From the NCBI GenBank assembly GCA_949927585.1, contig CATLFA010000001.1, forward strand, positions 81,795 to 145,794: DNA of 64,000 nucleotides, given 5' to 3'. The position numbers were made by a program, and so were the translations under genes. The DNA comes from an uncultured Clostridiaceae bacterium (GTDB lineage Bacteria; Bacillota; Clostridia; TANB77; CAG-508). Numbering within the stretch: the first letter of the stretch is position 1; each line of letters opens with the position of its first letter. The notes beneath the pieces are model-generated. The model was not told the origin of the DNA. It saw only the letters and a program-made list of their open reading frames with translations, and made no database searches. This document shows, piece after piece, positions 24,026 through 34,186 of this stretch.

Positions 24026-24409
24026 TTATAAAATAACATTTAATTTAAACATATTACCTCTACATTGTACTCCTGTTGCAACTACTCCAGTTAATACTCT
24101 AGTTGTAAAATCATAAGTAAATTTTGGCATAGCTAAGTCTTCACTTTTGAAAATTACATCTACGTGAAATATTTTAACATCATCATTTACTGAAATTAAT
24201 GCAACTGCTCTTTTATAACAATGAGCATTTATAAATAGATAACTACCCCAAGCATCTAATGTCCAAGTTTTTGTTTGCCCATCACTGATATATGGAAGCA
24301 TTCTTGTTGCAAATCTATTACCTATTATTGATGAAAGCAATGTTCTTCCATACATAATACTATTGCTATCTAAATAAACATTATTTTTAAATTTGATGGA
24401 CTTATTCAT
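24026..24409 (-). CDS. short fibre paralogue
   Basis: MNKSIKFKNNVYLDSNSIMYGR leader. Confidence 0.75.
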   Translation of the reverse strand: MNKSIKFKNNVYLDSNSIMYGRTLLSSIIGNRFATRMLPYISDGQTKTWTLDAWGSYLFINAHCYKRAVALISVNDDVKIFHVDVIFKSEDLAMPKFTYDFTTRVLTGVVATGVQCRGNMFKLNVIL

Positions 24410-24632
24410 AAGACCACCTCTTTATACTAACATTGAACCTCCTTTGTAAGAGATTCTTTAGAGTGGCAAGCTTTAAATAAATAGCCTGCCCCCCCCCCCA
24501 TCTATAGGTATTTTTTAAGTATCTATTAATAACCATTAAAACTTTAGATAATATATTATCTCCTTTCTGTTTTAATTGGTTATTTTGTTGAGAATGAGGT
24601 CGTAGACCCCCCCCCAAGTATAGACACTTCAT
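24402..24632 (-). CDS. leader ORF spanning two poly-G tracts and overlapping next fibre start
   Basis: MKCLYLGGGLRPHSQQNNQLKQKGDNIL...YRWGGGQAIYLK...SYE*, stop TAA overlaps ATGAATAA of 24026-24409. Confidence 0.45.
   Translation of the reverse strand: MKCLYLGGGLRPHSQQNNQLKQKGDNILSKVLMVINRYLKNTYRWGGGQAIYLKLATLKNLLQRRFNVSIKRWSYE
24489..24499 (-). repeat. poly-G tract (G11)
   Basis: 11 consecutive C on + strand. Confidence 0.9.
24607..24615 (-). repeat. poly-G tract (G9)
   Basis: 9 consecutive C on + strand. Confidence 0.9.
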
Positions 24633-24686
24633 ATAATTTATTTCTTTTCATATGAAACATCCTTTCTAATATTTTAATTTTGTTGA

Positions 24687-25244
24687 TTACCAACTATCAA
24701 CTTGCTCATACTCTAAAGTACAAACATTTCCAAAAGCTCCTTTATTACAATATGCCAAATTAGAGTTTGTTCCACTATATGCTCCATTCCAATAACTCAT
24801 AAATGACATATCAGGAACTTTTGTCCTCTCTGCTGTTGTACTCCATCCAGTATCTGTTGCAGCAGAAGCAGTCTTTACAGTTCTTGTTGCAGCATTTCCT
24901 AGACTAAGAGCACTTCTAAAGTTTGCAACATCATCGAATTGATATGTTAAGGTTCCAGCTTTATTCATAAATAAATGTATTCCTTTTTGAGCAACCATAG
25001 TTCCAGCTGTGTCATAATTTCTAACATACCAAAAGCTTCCTATTCTTCCATCACTAGTTATCAAGCCCTCTTGTCGTACAATTATATTTTTATTTTTATC
25101 ACATATTGAATTTATAGATGGATATTGTGTACTAGATACTCCATTATCAGCAGCTTTTGCATCTATGGTATTCCATATTAAATTTTGTAATCCATCTATT
25201 ACATTAAGACTTCCAGTGACTTTAGTACTTTTTAAATTTGCCAT
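24687..25244 (-). CDS. fibre protein
   Basis: MANLKSTKVTGSLNVIDGL leader related to 56663 and 57641 ORFs. Confidence 0.7.
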   Translation of the reverse strand: MANLKSTKVTGSLNVIDGLQNLIWNTIDAKAADNGVSSTQYPSINSICDKNKNIIVRQEGLITSDGRIGSFWYVRNYDTAGTMVAQKGIHLFMNKAGTLTYQFDDVANFRSALSLGNAATRTVKTASAATDTGWSTTAERTKVPDMSFMSYWNGAYSGTNSNLAYCNKGAFGNVCTLEYEQVDSW

Positions 25245-25274
25245 ATCTCACCCTCCTTTTTAAAGGGTATTGAG

Positions 25275-26091
25275 TTAAGCAACTCTTCGCCAAAAATAAA
25301 CTACGATATAAGGTTGTAAATTATTATGAGCCGTACCTGAACCAGTATTGCTATTTGTTCCTGATGGCGTGGCATTCCCACTATTGAATGCAGTACTATT
25401 AGCGGTATTACCGCTAGCTGCGCCAGTGTTCTGACTAGTTCTTCCTATCCCGTGCGTATGACCTTGACTTCCTCCTGTAGATGTTATAATATCCGTTGCT
25501 GTTCCTGTTTTATTTGAGCCAGCAGAAATCCATTCCGATGTTCCTCGTGCAGCGGTTTTAGCCCAAGACCATCCGTGTATATGTGCTGGTATTTGGTCTA
25601 CAGTTAAAGTATGACTATTTGTGTTGTCATTACTTCTTGCATAAGTATGAGTATGCGAATTAAGCCCGTGAGCGTGCGCTCCTACTGAGTGTGTATGTGC
25701 AACTCCAGTAAAAGTATGAGTATGTGATGCCAAGTTAGCAACACTTAGAACAACTGATTTTTCTCCACCAGTAGCGTTTACTGTTTTAAAATTATTGTCA
25801 TTACTATCCAACCCTACTAATACTTTCCCTTTTCCATACTGCTCCCAAGTTCCAAATCCTAAATAATCTGCTGGATTTGTACCTGAAGTATTAGTAATAA
25901 TTCTTCCTACATAATATCGTTTTTTATTGTTTTCTAAAATTTTCTGATTTACTAGATTGATAATATAATCGGCAAGAGCTACCAGACCCCCCCCCATCAT
26001 CTATATTAATGGTTGAAGAAGTAATAGTATCTGTGATTATATTACCAACTTTTAAATTATTTTCTATTATTGTATCTTTTAATCTTGACAT
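25275..26091 (-). CDS. HxH-repeat fibre split by G9 tract (out of frame in this consensus)
   Basis: MSRLKDTIIENNLKVGNIITDTITSSTINIDD-poly-G-LVALADYIINLVNQ...; G8 would restore one frame. Confidence 0.75.
25987..25995 (-). repeat. intragenic poly-G tract (G9)
   Basis: 9 consecutive C on + strand. Confidence 0.9.
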
Positions 26092-26117
26092 AACTATTAC
26101 CTTCCTATATTAATTTT

Positions 26118-28026
26118 CTATAAAGTCGTTCCTGTATTTTCTGTTAGTTCATTACAGTTAAATACTCCTGTGTTACTTAATGTTCCAACTACTGTACCTG
26201 CAATTACAAATTCTATTTTGTTTGTTGTTTCATTATATCTAATTAATGTATCCTTACCTTTTAATGAAACTTGATTATAAAAATTACTTTCTACTAATTG
26301 ATATCCAGCTCCATTATATACAAATTCATATATTGTACTTCTTTGTAAAAAATTTGCAGGAATTGAATATCCTCCACCAAATGTTACTGCCTTTGCTCCA
26401 GTATTATTTACATTTAGTGTCATTGAACCAGAAGTATCAACATATGAGAAACTTACTGCAATTCTTGCTCCAGAGACTAATGTAAATCCGAGGACAACTT
26501 ACAGTTTTTGCAGCTGTTGCAGCTGCTGTAGTACATTGTCCATAATGTATTATATCAGCACTACCATTAAAACTTACTCCATCTATTTTTCTAGCTGTTG
26601 TTAAAGTTTTCGCACTATTAACATTTTTATTGGCATCAGCTGTATTATCAACATTCGTTAATCCAATACTAGATTTTGTAAGAACTACTGCTCCAGTTTC
26701 CCCATTAACTGATGTTACAGTACCAGAACCCAAAGAACTGTCATTAATAATTGAAGTCCAAGCATTTTTTGTTGAATTCCATATATACATAACTTGGTTC
26801 TCTCCAACTATTGCATAATCACCATTCGTCCCTGTACCAGTTGCCGCTAATGCCGCAGCTGTTGCAAAATATCCTTTGTAATGATTTATATTTGTAATTT
26901 GAGCTGACGATATAATATCTGATGTTATTATTTCACTATATGGTGTCCACACTAATGTCCCACTATTATTGTAGACTTTTCTAAAATACATATGTTTGTT
27001 TTGATGATGAGAATCATAAGCTATCCAAATTTGTGTTCCAGTTTTTTTAGAAACTCCTTCCGAAACAATAACTACCCAATAATTACCTTGGAAACCAAGA
27101 ATTGTTCTTGGCAGATTTCCTTCATATATACCTGCTCTCAAATCGAATCCGTCAGCTTCAGCTGCTGTAATTTCTCCTCTATTTGCCTTATTATCCTCTA
27201 AAGTATCAATATCATCTGCGTTTGTTTTTATGTTATTTTTATTTGTTGTAATTTGTGTTTGTAAACTACTTATATCTGTATTAGTTGCAACCTCTTTAAA
27301 TTCTGACCATATGCTAGTTTCAATAGTTGCTCCATTTCTAAATCTAAAATACATATGTAAAGGCTTATTATATTCGTAACTTATCCATATTTGTGATGCA
27401 GAATATATATTTCCTCCACCATAATTTTCTCCAACAATTACTATCCAAAAATTAGATGTAAATCCTAGTATCTCTTTTGAAACATTGTTCAAATCATAAA
27501 TTCCAGCTCTCAATGTAAAACCATCAGCTTCTGCTTCAGTAATTTTTTTTCTATCTGCTTTCGCATCCAAAGCTGTTTGTTGTGGCTTACTTACTGGTTT
27601 ATTAATATCTGCTGTATTATCTACATTTCCTAAACCTACATCTGTTTTCGTTAAAACTACTTCCCCAGTTCTACCATTAACACTAATTACTATACCTTGT
27701 TCAGTACTATTTAACCAACTATTGGTTGTGTCATCCCAAAGCCATACAGTATCTGTTGCTCCAACTATTGCATAATCTCCAACTTGTGGAGAAGCAACTC
27801 CTGCTGTTAAAGCAGACTCTGTTGTAAAATATCCCTTAAAATGTACTACTCTATTAAAATTTTGTCTATCAGCAGTTGTCCAGTGTCTAGTATCATCTGC
27901 TTTATGGTCATCTATACTTTTTTTGTTTGCGGCTATATTTGTTTTATTAGTCGCTATATTTGTTTCATTGGTAGCAACTTTTGCTTTTAAGTTGCTTAAT
28001 AAGTCTAAAATATATGGCATTGCCAT
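26118..28026 (-). CDS. tail fibre (needs +1 shift at CGG 26488-26490)
   Basis: ORFs join as ...TAAATAAKTVSCP-(C)-GFTLVSGARIAVSFSYVDTSGSMTLNVNNTGA..., a typical phage fibre C-terminal motif. Confidence 0.85.
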
Positions 28027-28238
28027 TAGTTGCCACCTTCCTTCCTTCTTATATCTTCTTTAATTTCTATCCCACAACCATAAGATTCATATTTCTCATT
28101 CATCCTTGGGCAATTATGCACTGGACACCATCTTATTTTAGGACAGAAATCTTTAGTTATCGTGCACTTTACTAAAACTCTCGAACCTTGTGAACAGTTC
28201 AATGCATACTTGCACAATGGTAATTTTTCATTATTCAT
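28026..28238 (-). CDS. small Cys-rich protein
   Basis: CKYALNCSQGS...CPKIRWCPVHNCPR. Confidence 0.6.
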   Translation of the reverse strand: MNNEKLPLCKYALNCSQGSRVLVKCTITKDFCPKIRWCPVHNCPRMNEKYESYGCGIEIKEDIRRKEGGN

Positions 28239-28290
28239 ACTTTATTTTACCTCACTATCAAGGAAAAAACTCTTGCGCAAAAGTTTTTAT

Positions 28291-28680
28291 TTATTTTCTA
28301 TTATTATTTTTTTTCTTTCTTTGTGGTTGTGTATTATTTCTTGGTTGACTATTTTGAGAAGGTTTTACATTAACATTTTCAGATTCTGTATTTTCTACTA
28401 CTTCAACAACTTCTTCTTTTATATCAATATTTTCAGGCTCTATAGTTTTTATAACTTCTTCTTTTACAGTTTTTTTAGTCTTTTCCTTTTTTTCTTCAAT
28501 AATTTTTTCTTTATTTAAAAAACAACCATTTTTTAAAAATGCCATACCTACCCTAGCTTTACCAGTTCTATAATCAATGTGTGGACAAAGTTTTCCAGTT
28601 TTACTACAAGCGTAATATAATCTTAGTGAGTCAGATTCATTTCTTACGTATGGGCAAAAATTATTTGGTGTTAAATCCAT
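28291..28680 (-). CDS. Cys-containing protein with charged tail
   Basis: ORF 129 aa with RBS. Confidence 0.55.
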   Translation of the reverse strand: MDLTPNNFCPYVRNESDSLRLYYACSKTGKLCPHIDYRTGKARVGMAFLKNGCFLNKEKIIEEKKEKTKKTVKEEVIKTIEPENIDIKEEVVEVVENTESENVNVKPSQNSQPRNNTQPQRKKKNNNRK

Positions 28681-28702
28681 AATTTATTCCTCCTTTTTTA
28701 AA

Positions 28703-28755
28703 TATAAAAAATAGGTAAACAGCATATTAAAAGATATACTATTTACCTATTTATA
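28703..28755 (-). terminator. rho-independent terminator-like hairpin
   Basis: AAATAGGTAAA...TTTACCTATTTTTT on minus strand after 28778 gene. Confidence 0.6.
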
Positions 28756-28777
28756 TCAAAAATATTTATTACTATAA

Positions 28778-29896
28778 TTAGTCTCCAGCTACTACTGTAA
28801 CCTTTGCTGTTTTAGATAGAACAACTTTTTCTTGAGTTGCTTCTCCAACAACTTCATTAATTTTGTATTCTATAGTAATATTTGTTTCACCAGCAGCAAC
28901 ACCAGTTACAACACCTTTTTCGTCAACAGTAGCTATTGCTGTATCTCCACTAGTGAATGTTAAATCTTCATAAGGAACGTTTTCTAATGAATCCATTGCC
29001 TCATTATATCCTTTAACATTTAATTTTTCTTTTTCTCCAACTTGAAGAGTTGCTCCACAGTCAACAACAACTAATCTATCAACTGTATCCCAAATTGATG
29101 TTGTATAAAGTATTTCTACTATATATCCTAAAGTACCATCATCTTTTGGACATTCTCCAGTTGTTACTGAGTAATCAACTAAAGCTGTCATATTTAATAC
29201 TGTTGTAGCATTTGATGTTTGAGATAAGTCAATATTTAAGTTCCCGTCTAATTGAGCACGTGGGATAACTATTTGAAGTTCTCCTATTTTAATACCTTCA
29301 TTAGAGTTTTGAATTCCGTCTGAGCTATAAATTGGAGTTCTTAAAACAGCTCTACCAATTTTTGGAGCAAAGTTAGAACCAATTACAAAGTATTCAGCAT
29401 TTGAGCTTTGTGTAAAGTAAGAGATACATACTCTATCTCCTTCTTTTCCATTTACTACAGTGAATTCTTTTGTTTCTGGGTCTATAGAAACTTTATTTGC
29501 ACAGTTTACATAACCTACTATATCGTATGTTCTTGAACCAAGGGCAGCAACTGGATTAGATTTAACTTTTCCTTTTCCACCTTCTCCTAGAACTACTTCG
29601 TCTTGAACTCTATATATACCATTTGGCATTATTGATGTACCAACATTTAATACAAGACCATCAATTGTAAAGTTTTGAGCTGTCATTGCAACTTTAAGTT
29701 CAGCATCTGATGGGATTTGAATCAATGTAGCGTTACCAATTCCACCTTTGATAGCATTTAAGTTTGTGCTAGTTGTGATACTAGATTCAGAAATGTATCT
29801 TGATTGGAATAATAATGCATCTGATGCTATATCATAGAACTCAAAAGAGTAGATTCCTTGTACGTATAGACCTTTTGTATTACAATCTTTAACCAT
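28778..29896 (-). CDS. tail tube/major tail-like protein with C-terminal Ig-like (Big_2) domain
   Basis: TSGDTAIATVDEKGVVTGVAAGETNITIEYK signature. Confidence 0.6.
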   Translation of the reverse strand: MVKDCNTKGLYVQGIYSFEFYDIASDALLFQSRYISESSITTSTNLNAIKGGIGNATLIQIPSDAELKVAMTAQNFTIDGLVLNVGTSIMPNGIYRVQDEVVLGEGGKGKVKSNPVAALGSRTYDIVGYVNCANKVSIDPETKEFTVVNGKEGDRVCISYFTQSSNAEYFVIGSNFAPKIGRAVLRTPIYSSDGIQNSNEGIKIGELQIVIPRAQLDGNLNIDLSQTSNATTVLNMTALVDYSVTTGECPKDDGTLGYIVEILYTTSIWDTVDRLVVVDCGATLQVGEKEKLNVKGYNEAMDSLENVPYEDLTFTSGDTAIATVDEKGVVTGVAAGETNITIEYKINEVVGEATQEKVVLSKTAKVTVVAGD

Positions 29897-29922
29897 ACTA
29901 TTTTTTCCTCCTTGTTAAATTT

Positions 29923-30690
29923 TTATTTAATTACGCCACCAAAGCTAGATGAAACCTCACTTACACTTCTCATCGCAGTATCTGAACGCTCTTCGTTTTT
30001 CAACCAAGACTTAATAGGACTACCATTTTTAAATGTTACCATTCCACCCATTTCGGCAGAACGATATATTTTATAATGTATTAATCTATCACAAGCTTTT
30101 AATACTTCATTAAACCTATTAATAGACCAATTCATTATTTCTTCAACATCTACACCTGTTTCTACAGATACAGAATATACTTGGTCTCCTATTGTTGGAT
30201 TACTTCCTGAGTTATTCAATGATGCCATCGCTCTTTTGGCTTTAATAATATCTTGATTTTCTCTCAAGTTTAGAACTTCTAAACCATTTTGATAGCAAAT
30301 CAAATTTTTAATTTTTGTGAACATTCCACCATTTACAACCTTCCATATATTGTCTTGTTTAATAAGTAGTGTATGTTCAATCATTCCGTCTTCATCTTCA
30401 GTAGAATTTATTTTTATATCATCTTCCGTTATATGTAAACTAAGACAAAGTATATCAACAAAATTCTTTCTGAACTCCTCTTGAAATTGGCATAAACCAA
30501 TTATTAACTCTAAGTAACTCATAGAAGCTACTTTAGGGTCATTGAAGTCTAAAGGATTTATTAGTAATACTCCAGCACATTTATAAAATTTAAAAACGTC
30601 TTTCATAATTACTGGATACGTAACAATTCCTAAATACTTTATAGGTTGCTCAAAGAGAATCTCTGAAGCATATTTCTCAAAAATTTCCAT
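29923..30690 (-). CDS. phage structural/connector-region protein
   Basis: ORF 255 aa in tail module. Confidence 0.5.
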   Translation of the reverse strand: MEIFEKYASEILFEQPIKYLGIVTYPVIMKDVFKFYKCAGVLLINPLDFNDPKVASMSYLELIIGLCQFQEEFRKNFVDILCLSLHITEDDIKINSTEDEDGMIEHTLLIKQDNIWKVVNGGMFTKIKNLICYQNGLEVLNLRENQDIIKAKRAMASLNNSGSNPTIGDQVYSVSVETGVDVEEIMNWSINRFNEVLKACDRLIHYKIYRSAEMGGMVTFKNGSPIKSWLKNEERSDTAMRSVSEVSSSFGGVIK

Positions 30691-30694
30691 TATT

Positions 30695-31327
30695 CTAACA
30701 CTCCCTTGATTTAGGTCTTATATAATTACAACTCATTGTAAATGAATGCCCACTAAATTGTACATTAAATTTAACGAAATCACTTCTATCACTAATTCTA
30801 GTGTCCATATCATAGTTAAATTGTAATGTACCAACTCCTCCTACTTCAACACCATTAAGAGTTTCTAATATCTTTTCTTGTAGAACATCTGCTCTATTTC
30901 TTACTATATTATCCACAATAATAGTTTGAACTCCAAAATGGCAAGGTAAATCAAATTTCCAAGCCACAGAAGACCTAAAAGCATTACTTGGTAATATTCT
31001 TGACCTATAAATTCTTAATTGTTGAATCTGGTCATTAATCTCCTCATTTTGAGGAAACATTGTAAAAAATACTCTAAACTTATTTACATCATCTACTCCT
31101 TGATATATTAAATCTCTTTTTTGTTTTGCTGTTAAATTTGGCATTTCTAATGGTTTTACTATAGGATTTTTATTTTCATCAAGAGTATAATAGATTAGTT
31201 TCCAAATATCTTCATTATTAAATAAATATTCAGTAACAATAGTATTTGGTACGGTACTCATATCGTTGAATGAATTAAAAGTCATAGCATTAAATCTGCT
31301 TCTTTGGTCAATTTCACTATCTAACAT
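30695..31327 (-). CDS. phage structural protein
   Basis: ORF 210 aa. Confidence 0.5.
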   Translation of the reverse strand: MLDSEIDQRSRFNAMTFNSFNDMSTVPNTIVTEYLFNNEDIWKLIYYTLDENKNPIVKPLEMPNLTAKQKRDLIYQGVDDVNKFRVFFTMFPQNEEINDQIQQLRIYRSRILPSNAFRSSVAWKFDLPCHFGVQTIIVDNIVRNRADVLQEKILETLNGVEVGGVGTLQFNYDMDTRISDRSDFVKFNVQFSGHSFTMSCNYIRPKSREC

Positions 31328-32701
31328 TATAAAATACCTCCTAATCTAATATTTAAAGTTCCTATTAAGTTACTTGTAGTATTAGAATAGATTTCTATTT
31401 TTAATCTACCTTTAGTAAACTCTCTATTATTTGTAATAGTAATACTATTACAATCTGTCAAATTATTAGTATCTGCATCAATACTGAAATAATAATTTCT
31501 ATATTGACCCATATAAGGAACTCCACTTAATTTGACATTAAAAGTCTCATTATCTTGTACTTCATCTATTGTATGATAGAATGTTATTGTTTGAACATCG
31601 TTCTTTAAAATAACATCTAAATTTAAAGGATTGATAACATATTCTTCTTTTTTTGGCAATTTCTCTTTCATAATTCCAGAGACAATAAAAGTTGCTTTTA
31701 CATCATCATTTTCTAATAAATGACAAGTTATTACAGCTTTACCAACCCCAACAATAGATAACATTCCATTCTCATCGACTTTTGCTACTTTGGGATTTGA
31801 ACTTTCCCATTCTACTTGATATTGAATAATATCATTATCTTTATAAACTTGGTATTGTAATTGTTTCTCAAATCCTACAGCCTGAACTATATCTTCTTCA
31901 TTTAAGTCAATTCTATACCAGTCTTTTCTATATATATTCGCTATATTATTATATAAGTCATCTGTACCTTCATTATTATTAAGTCTCCTCATTTCAAGAC
32001 CCAATAATTTTTCATTACAAACTTCATCGTCCATAAATGTTTTAAATGCATAAACCTCATACAACTGCCCTTTAACTTTATCTGGAATACCACCAAAGAC
32101 AAATCTCTGATTTAAAGTAATATTTGCTGTATCATCATTTCTTTGTGTAACCAATAACAAGTTACCTTCAGCAGCAATAACTTGGAATCTTCCGAGGTGA
32201 TGCTTCTAAGTATTTATCATCTACTACACAGCGATAAGATATAAGCTTTCCATAATCGTCAATCCATTTCAAACTATTATTTGTTTTTTCTATATGTGCT
32301 ATAACATTATATTTCTGATTTTTTGAAATAGATGTGATTAACCAAGTTGTTTCTATATCATTGTAAATACAAGTAATATAATCACCAATATCAAATTTAT
32401 ATTCATCATAAGGATATGAAAACATTTTTTGATACCCAACTTGTTTATAATCATAATCTCCTTCTCCAATCCAAACCCATAAAGGCTCATCATAATTGAA
32501 ATTTTTATAAACTGTTTGAAATTGTGGATTTCTGAAAAAACTTTCTCTTACTTTTTCCATATTTTGATTAATTTCTTCTTTATAGTTTTCAATAAATGGT
32601 TCAGCTTGATATGATTTAAAGCTTTTTTGAAGGCTATTAGCTCCTAAATAAGGAGTACTATCAGAAGCAGTTAATAATTTTGCCATTATAACTACCCCCA
32701 A
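31327..32701 (-). CDS. phage structural protein with Ig-like motif (needs +1 shift at CGG 32192-32194)
   Basis: ORFs join as ...KYLEASP-(C)-GRFQVIAAEGNLLLVTQRNDDTANITLNQ... Confidence 0.75.
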
Positions 32702-33411
32702 TCCTCTAAACTTATATCATAATTTTTAATTATTTCCTTTTGTTTATTCTGTTTATTTAAGTCTAAATCAGGATTACTTTCATAAGTATAGGCATTTATT
32801 CTACCTTCTACTTCATATTTTGTATCTTTTAATATAGTATTTAATTGTTTCAAATGCTCAGCTTGTGAATACATCTTAGCTCCAGTACCATAAACCATAT
32901 GATTCATAACACTTTCTTTTTGTAATTGACTTTCTATAAAAGGAATAACCATTCCTCTTGCAAGTATTAATTTTTCTTCTATATCTAAGTCATCAAAAAA
33001 GAACCCTATTCTATAAACAACAATATGGCATTTAAAACTATGATTTACTGCTTTATTAAAAGTTACTTCAGCACTATTGTACTTAAAAGAATAATCAGTT
33101 TCTGGTAGTTCTGCAAAAATACCTGAATCCTTTTCTGTCTCTACTTCTATATAAATTTTAGTATCTACAGTGAAGGCATTTTCACTAAGCATATACTCAG
33201 TTTCCATACCATCACCTGTAAAATTAAATTCTTTATAGACATAAGGTTGAATAGTTTTAAGGTCTTTAAAACATCTTGCATTAAAATGTCCAATAGAAAT
33301 TTGTAGAAATTTATAAAGGATTAAGTATTTTTTATATAATGGAGCTTGTTTTATTTTTTCATCCTCCATTATCATAGTAGCCAATTCATAAATTTCTTCA
33401 AATTTGGTCAT
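32692..33411 (-). CDS. head-tail/connector region protein
   Basis: ORF 239 aa. Confidence 0.5.
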   Translation of the reverse strand: MTKFEEIYELATMIMEDEKIKQAPLYKKYLILYKFLQISIGHFNARCFKDLKTIQPYVYKEFNFTGDGMETEYMLSENAFTVDTKIYIEVETEKDSGIFAELPETDYSFKYNSAEVTFNKAVNHSFKCHIVVYRIGFFFDDLDIEEKLILARGMVIPFIESQLQKESVMNHMVYGTGAKMYSQAEHLKQLNTILKDTKYEVEGRINAYTYESNPDLDLNKQNKQKEIIKNYDISLEDWG

Positions 33412-33436
33412 AAAACTACCTCCCTAATTTAATTGG

Positions 33437-34144
33437 CTAATTTTCATCACGCTTAAATGGTAAGTTTGAAAGTAAATCATTAAATTGTACAGTCACTTTA
33501 GAACAGAAAATCTTATTTAAAGTAACATTTATAGTACTTGTTTCTTCCATAGGAAGTTTTCCTTTTGATACTAAATCTAATGCCTTATAACATAATTCGT
33601 GTTGTAAAGCACTTGCTTCATCTTTTTTGAACATTTCTGTCAATTTAGATGCTGTTTTACTTATCTCTTCTGCACTAAACATTTTTAGTACATTTTCTTC
33701 TGACATATCAAATTTCTTATTAATACCATAAATTTTATAAAATCTTTCGTCTTCAAACTCTAAGATTCCATACTCAAATAATTTTCTCATTTGAGGAAGA
33801 TTCATTGCTAATTTAATATAATCTCTTTCAATTGGTCTATGTTTCTCGCTAGGCATAATTTTAATAGCATTTTGCCCCATTTTGTCTGTTGAGAAAATTT
33901 GTTTTCCTATTGAATTATTATTAATATATACTAGACCAGCGATTTCATCTCCATCTGTATTTGATGTAGCAGGTTGATTAGTATTCACTTGTGTCATTTT
34001 AACAATTTCACTTAATTGTCTAATCATATCCTTTAAATCATCAGTTTCTTTGTCCTTTTGTGCTAACATTTCTTTTAATTCTTTAACTTCATCATTTTGA
34101 GCAGCTGCTGATTTTGCAGCTGCTCCTGTTTTTGTATTTGCCAT
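33437..34144 (-). CDS. structural protein
   Basis: ORF 235 aa with coiled coil. Confidence 0.5.
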   Translation of the reverse strand: MANTKTGAAAKSAAAQNDEVKELKEMLAQKDKETDDLKDMIRQLSEIVKMTQVNTNQPATSNTDGDEIAGLVYINNNSIGKQIFSTDKMGQNAIKIMPSEKHRPIERDYIKLAMNLPQMRKLFEYGILEFEDERFYKIYGINKKFDMSEENVLKMFSAEEISKTASKLTEMFKKDEASALQHELCYKALDLVSKGKLPMEETSTINVTLNKIFCSKVTVQFNDLLSNLPFKRDEN

Positions 34145-34186
34145 TGTCTAAAACTCCTTTTCTATAATTTTATATATTAGTTGCTA

